Below are positions 63,012-64,000 of a stretch of 64,000 nt of DNA, piece after piece. The position numbers and the translations under genes are program-made. The notes below the pieces were generated by a model that was not told the origin of the DNA, searched no databases, and saw only the letters and a program-made list of their open reading frames with translations. This DNA is from Citreicella sp. C3M06 (GTDB taxonomy: Bacteria > Pseudomonadota > Alphaproteobacteria > Rhodobacterales > Rhodobacteraceae): assembly GCF_018860705.1 (NCBI RefSeq), contig NZ_JAHKQA010000048.1, forward strand, positions 62,001 through 126,000, in the 5' to 3' direction. How positions within the stretch are numbered: position 1 is the first letter of the stretch; every line of letters begins with the position of its first letter.

Positions 63012-64000
63012 TCATATTCGGCAATAGCCGAGAGGCTCGACAAATGCTAGTCTGAGCACCATTCTCGGCCTCTCAAAATCATAATTATTCCAAATTTTAC
63101 AAGGGCTTGCCGGGAACTGCATGGCGAGTTCGCACGACTCCTCAAAGGTATGCTTCGGCTTACCCGCCGACGCCATCTGCTCTTTGATCAGAATTCTTTC
63201 CTCCTCAAGCTTTTCGACCTTCCGCTCGAAGGCGGACATAACGCTTGCGCTCGTCGCTTCAACGGTGCGCTCGACAAGCGTGTCGATCTGTTTTTCGATT
63301 TGCGCCGCTTGCTTCCGTAGTTCTTTGCCAACGCCCTGGGCTTGAGCAAGGCGCATATTCCACGCGTCCTTGAACATGACGCGGGCGAGTTTGAAGAGGT
63401 TCTTGGAAGACTCCAGAGACTTAAGAAGCTCTTCAAAGTCGTCCTCAAGCGTGTCGCGCCGAATCGACTTCCTGTAGCTTTCACAGCCCTTCGTCTTGCA
63501 CAGATAGTAGGGATGCTTTTTACCCGTCTTGCTAGTGGACCAGCAGGCGGTAAGGGCAGAGCCGCAATCATTGCATAGGATGAAACCACGCAGCGGGAAG
63601 TCCTGACTAATATCCTTCCTGGCCGGAGCTTTCGCAGTTTCCCTCAAGCGCTCCTGAATACGTTGGTATGTAGAGAAGTCGATGAGGCCTTCATGGTGGC
63701 CTTCACGGAGCGAGACGCCCCAAGCTACATGCTCTAGATACCCCGCATAAAGCAGGCGTGTTAGCATTTCGAAAACGCGCTGATTGCGTACCTCACGGTC
63801 ATTGAGGTCTTTCGGGAAAAGCGGCTGGTGCTCGAGGAAGCGCTTAACCTCCACCTGGGTTTGAAAGCGGCCACATGCATAACCTTCAAGGGCCTCTTGC
63901 AGGATCGAGGCGATGGGTGCGTTGCGGATCAAGACCTTCCCGTGCCCACTTTTCGCTTCAAAGCGAAAGCCAATGGGGGCCGAAAACGGCCAATAGCCAT
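63012..64000 (-). CDS. Large serine recombinase, C-terminal part (5' beyond window)
   Basis: The frame is open through the right edge (in-frame residues upstream include WPFSAPIGFRFE and GHGKVLIRNAPIASIL), so the N-terminal resolvase catalytic domain would be outside the window. Within it: the recombinase DNA-binding domain, then the zinc ribbon with CNDC and CKTKGC cysteines, and a C-terminal coiled coil (QIEKQIDTLVERTVEA to KLEEERILIKEQM). This is the phage/ICE integrase type. Codon use is less GC-rich than the neighbours. It ends 72 bp from tRNA-Arg. Confidence 0.88.
   Translation of the reverse strand, partial: GYWPFSAPIGFRFEAKSGHGKVLIRNAPIASILQEALEGYACGRFQTQVEVKRFLEHQPLFPKDLNDREVRNQRVFEMLTRLLYAGYLEHVAWGVSLREGHHEGLIDFSTYQRIQERLRETAKAPARKDISQDFPLRGFILCNDCGSALTACWSTSKTGKKHPYYLCKTKGCESYRKSIRRDTLEDDFEELLKSLESSKNLFKLARVMFKDAWNMRLAQAQGVGKELRKQAAQIEKQIDTLVERTVEATSASVMSAFERKVEKLEEERILIKEQMASAGKPKHTFEESCELAMQFPASPCKIWNNYDFERPRMVLRLAFVEPLGYCRI

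Overview
This window reads as a chromosomal segment of a GC-rich alphaproteobacterium, most likely a member of the Rhodobacterales (Roseobacter/Rhodobacter group). The inference rests on gene content and order: nuoLMN-birA-coaX-rnj, an iscR-suf locus with accessory genes between the suf genes, DUF2852, and a bactofilin/M23 pair. No taxonomic search was run. Coding density is very high, many neighbours overlap by 4 bp (ATGA/GTGA), and no gene-free stretch exceeds 300 bp.

Layout. 1-5030: end of the complex I operon (nuoL partial, nuoM, nuoN) closed by an intrinsic terminator. 5078-8273: birA, coaX, rnj. 8371-12266: a Pqi-type envelope lipid transport operon (two split PqiA halves, a triple-MCE PqiB and a PqiC lipoprotein). 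12273-14831, minus strand: bpt, an RDD protein, a DUF2852 protein with two copies of a 19-bp inverted repeat upstream, and an Lrp/AsnC regulator. 14943-17719: a class V aminotransferase and an MFS carrier, divergent from the Lrp gene. 17759-25419: an eight-gene, mostly translationally coupled operon joining a flavoprotein, two AhpD/CMD-type proteins and an opine-dehydrogenase-like enzyme to a complete PotABCD-type ABC importer; this is the most unusual metabolic module here. 25497-30773, minus strand: PilZ protein, DEAD-box helicase, two tandem family-2 glycosyltransferases and a small secreted protein. 30917-34795: tgt, an Old Yellow Enzyme reductase, a 59-residue basic protein, and two minus-strand membrane proteins of unknown function. 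35053-37461: lon behind a sigma-32-like promoter. 37538-40773: gamma-glutamyltransferase-like gene divergent from a GntR regulator and a TauE/SafE permease. 40848-44195, minus strand: bactofilin, M23 peptidase, DUF455 ferritin-like protein and bcp. 44260-52265, plus strand: a giant AsmA-like protein, queA, an MFS carrier, a DUF924 protein and lpd. 52437-53905, minus strand: HD hydrolase, small unknown protein, alpha/beta hydrolase.

54071-62782: the iron-sulfur assembly locus iscR - cysteine desulfurase - sufB - three accessory genes - sufC - sufD - two Yip1-like membrane proteins - sufS. IscR lacks the usual three-cysteine cluster and has a single Cys. A TTAGAA/TTC palindrome overlaps the probable iscR -10 box, and a near copy lies inside the desulfurase gene in an AT-rich patch of locally rare codons.

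62864-64000: tRNA-Arg(CCG), then the C-terminal part of a large serine recombinase that runs off the right edge. This probably marks the end of an integrated element beside the tRNA gene. I found no CRISPR array, rRNA or insertion sequence. The strongest candidates for something undescribed are the opine-type operon, the intragenic IscR-like site, the duplicated inverted repeat upstream of the DUF2852 gene and the recombinase/tRNA junction.
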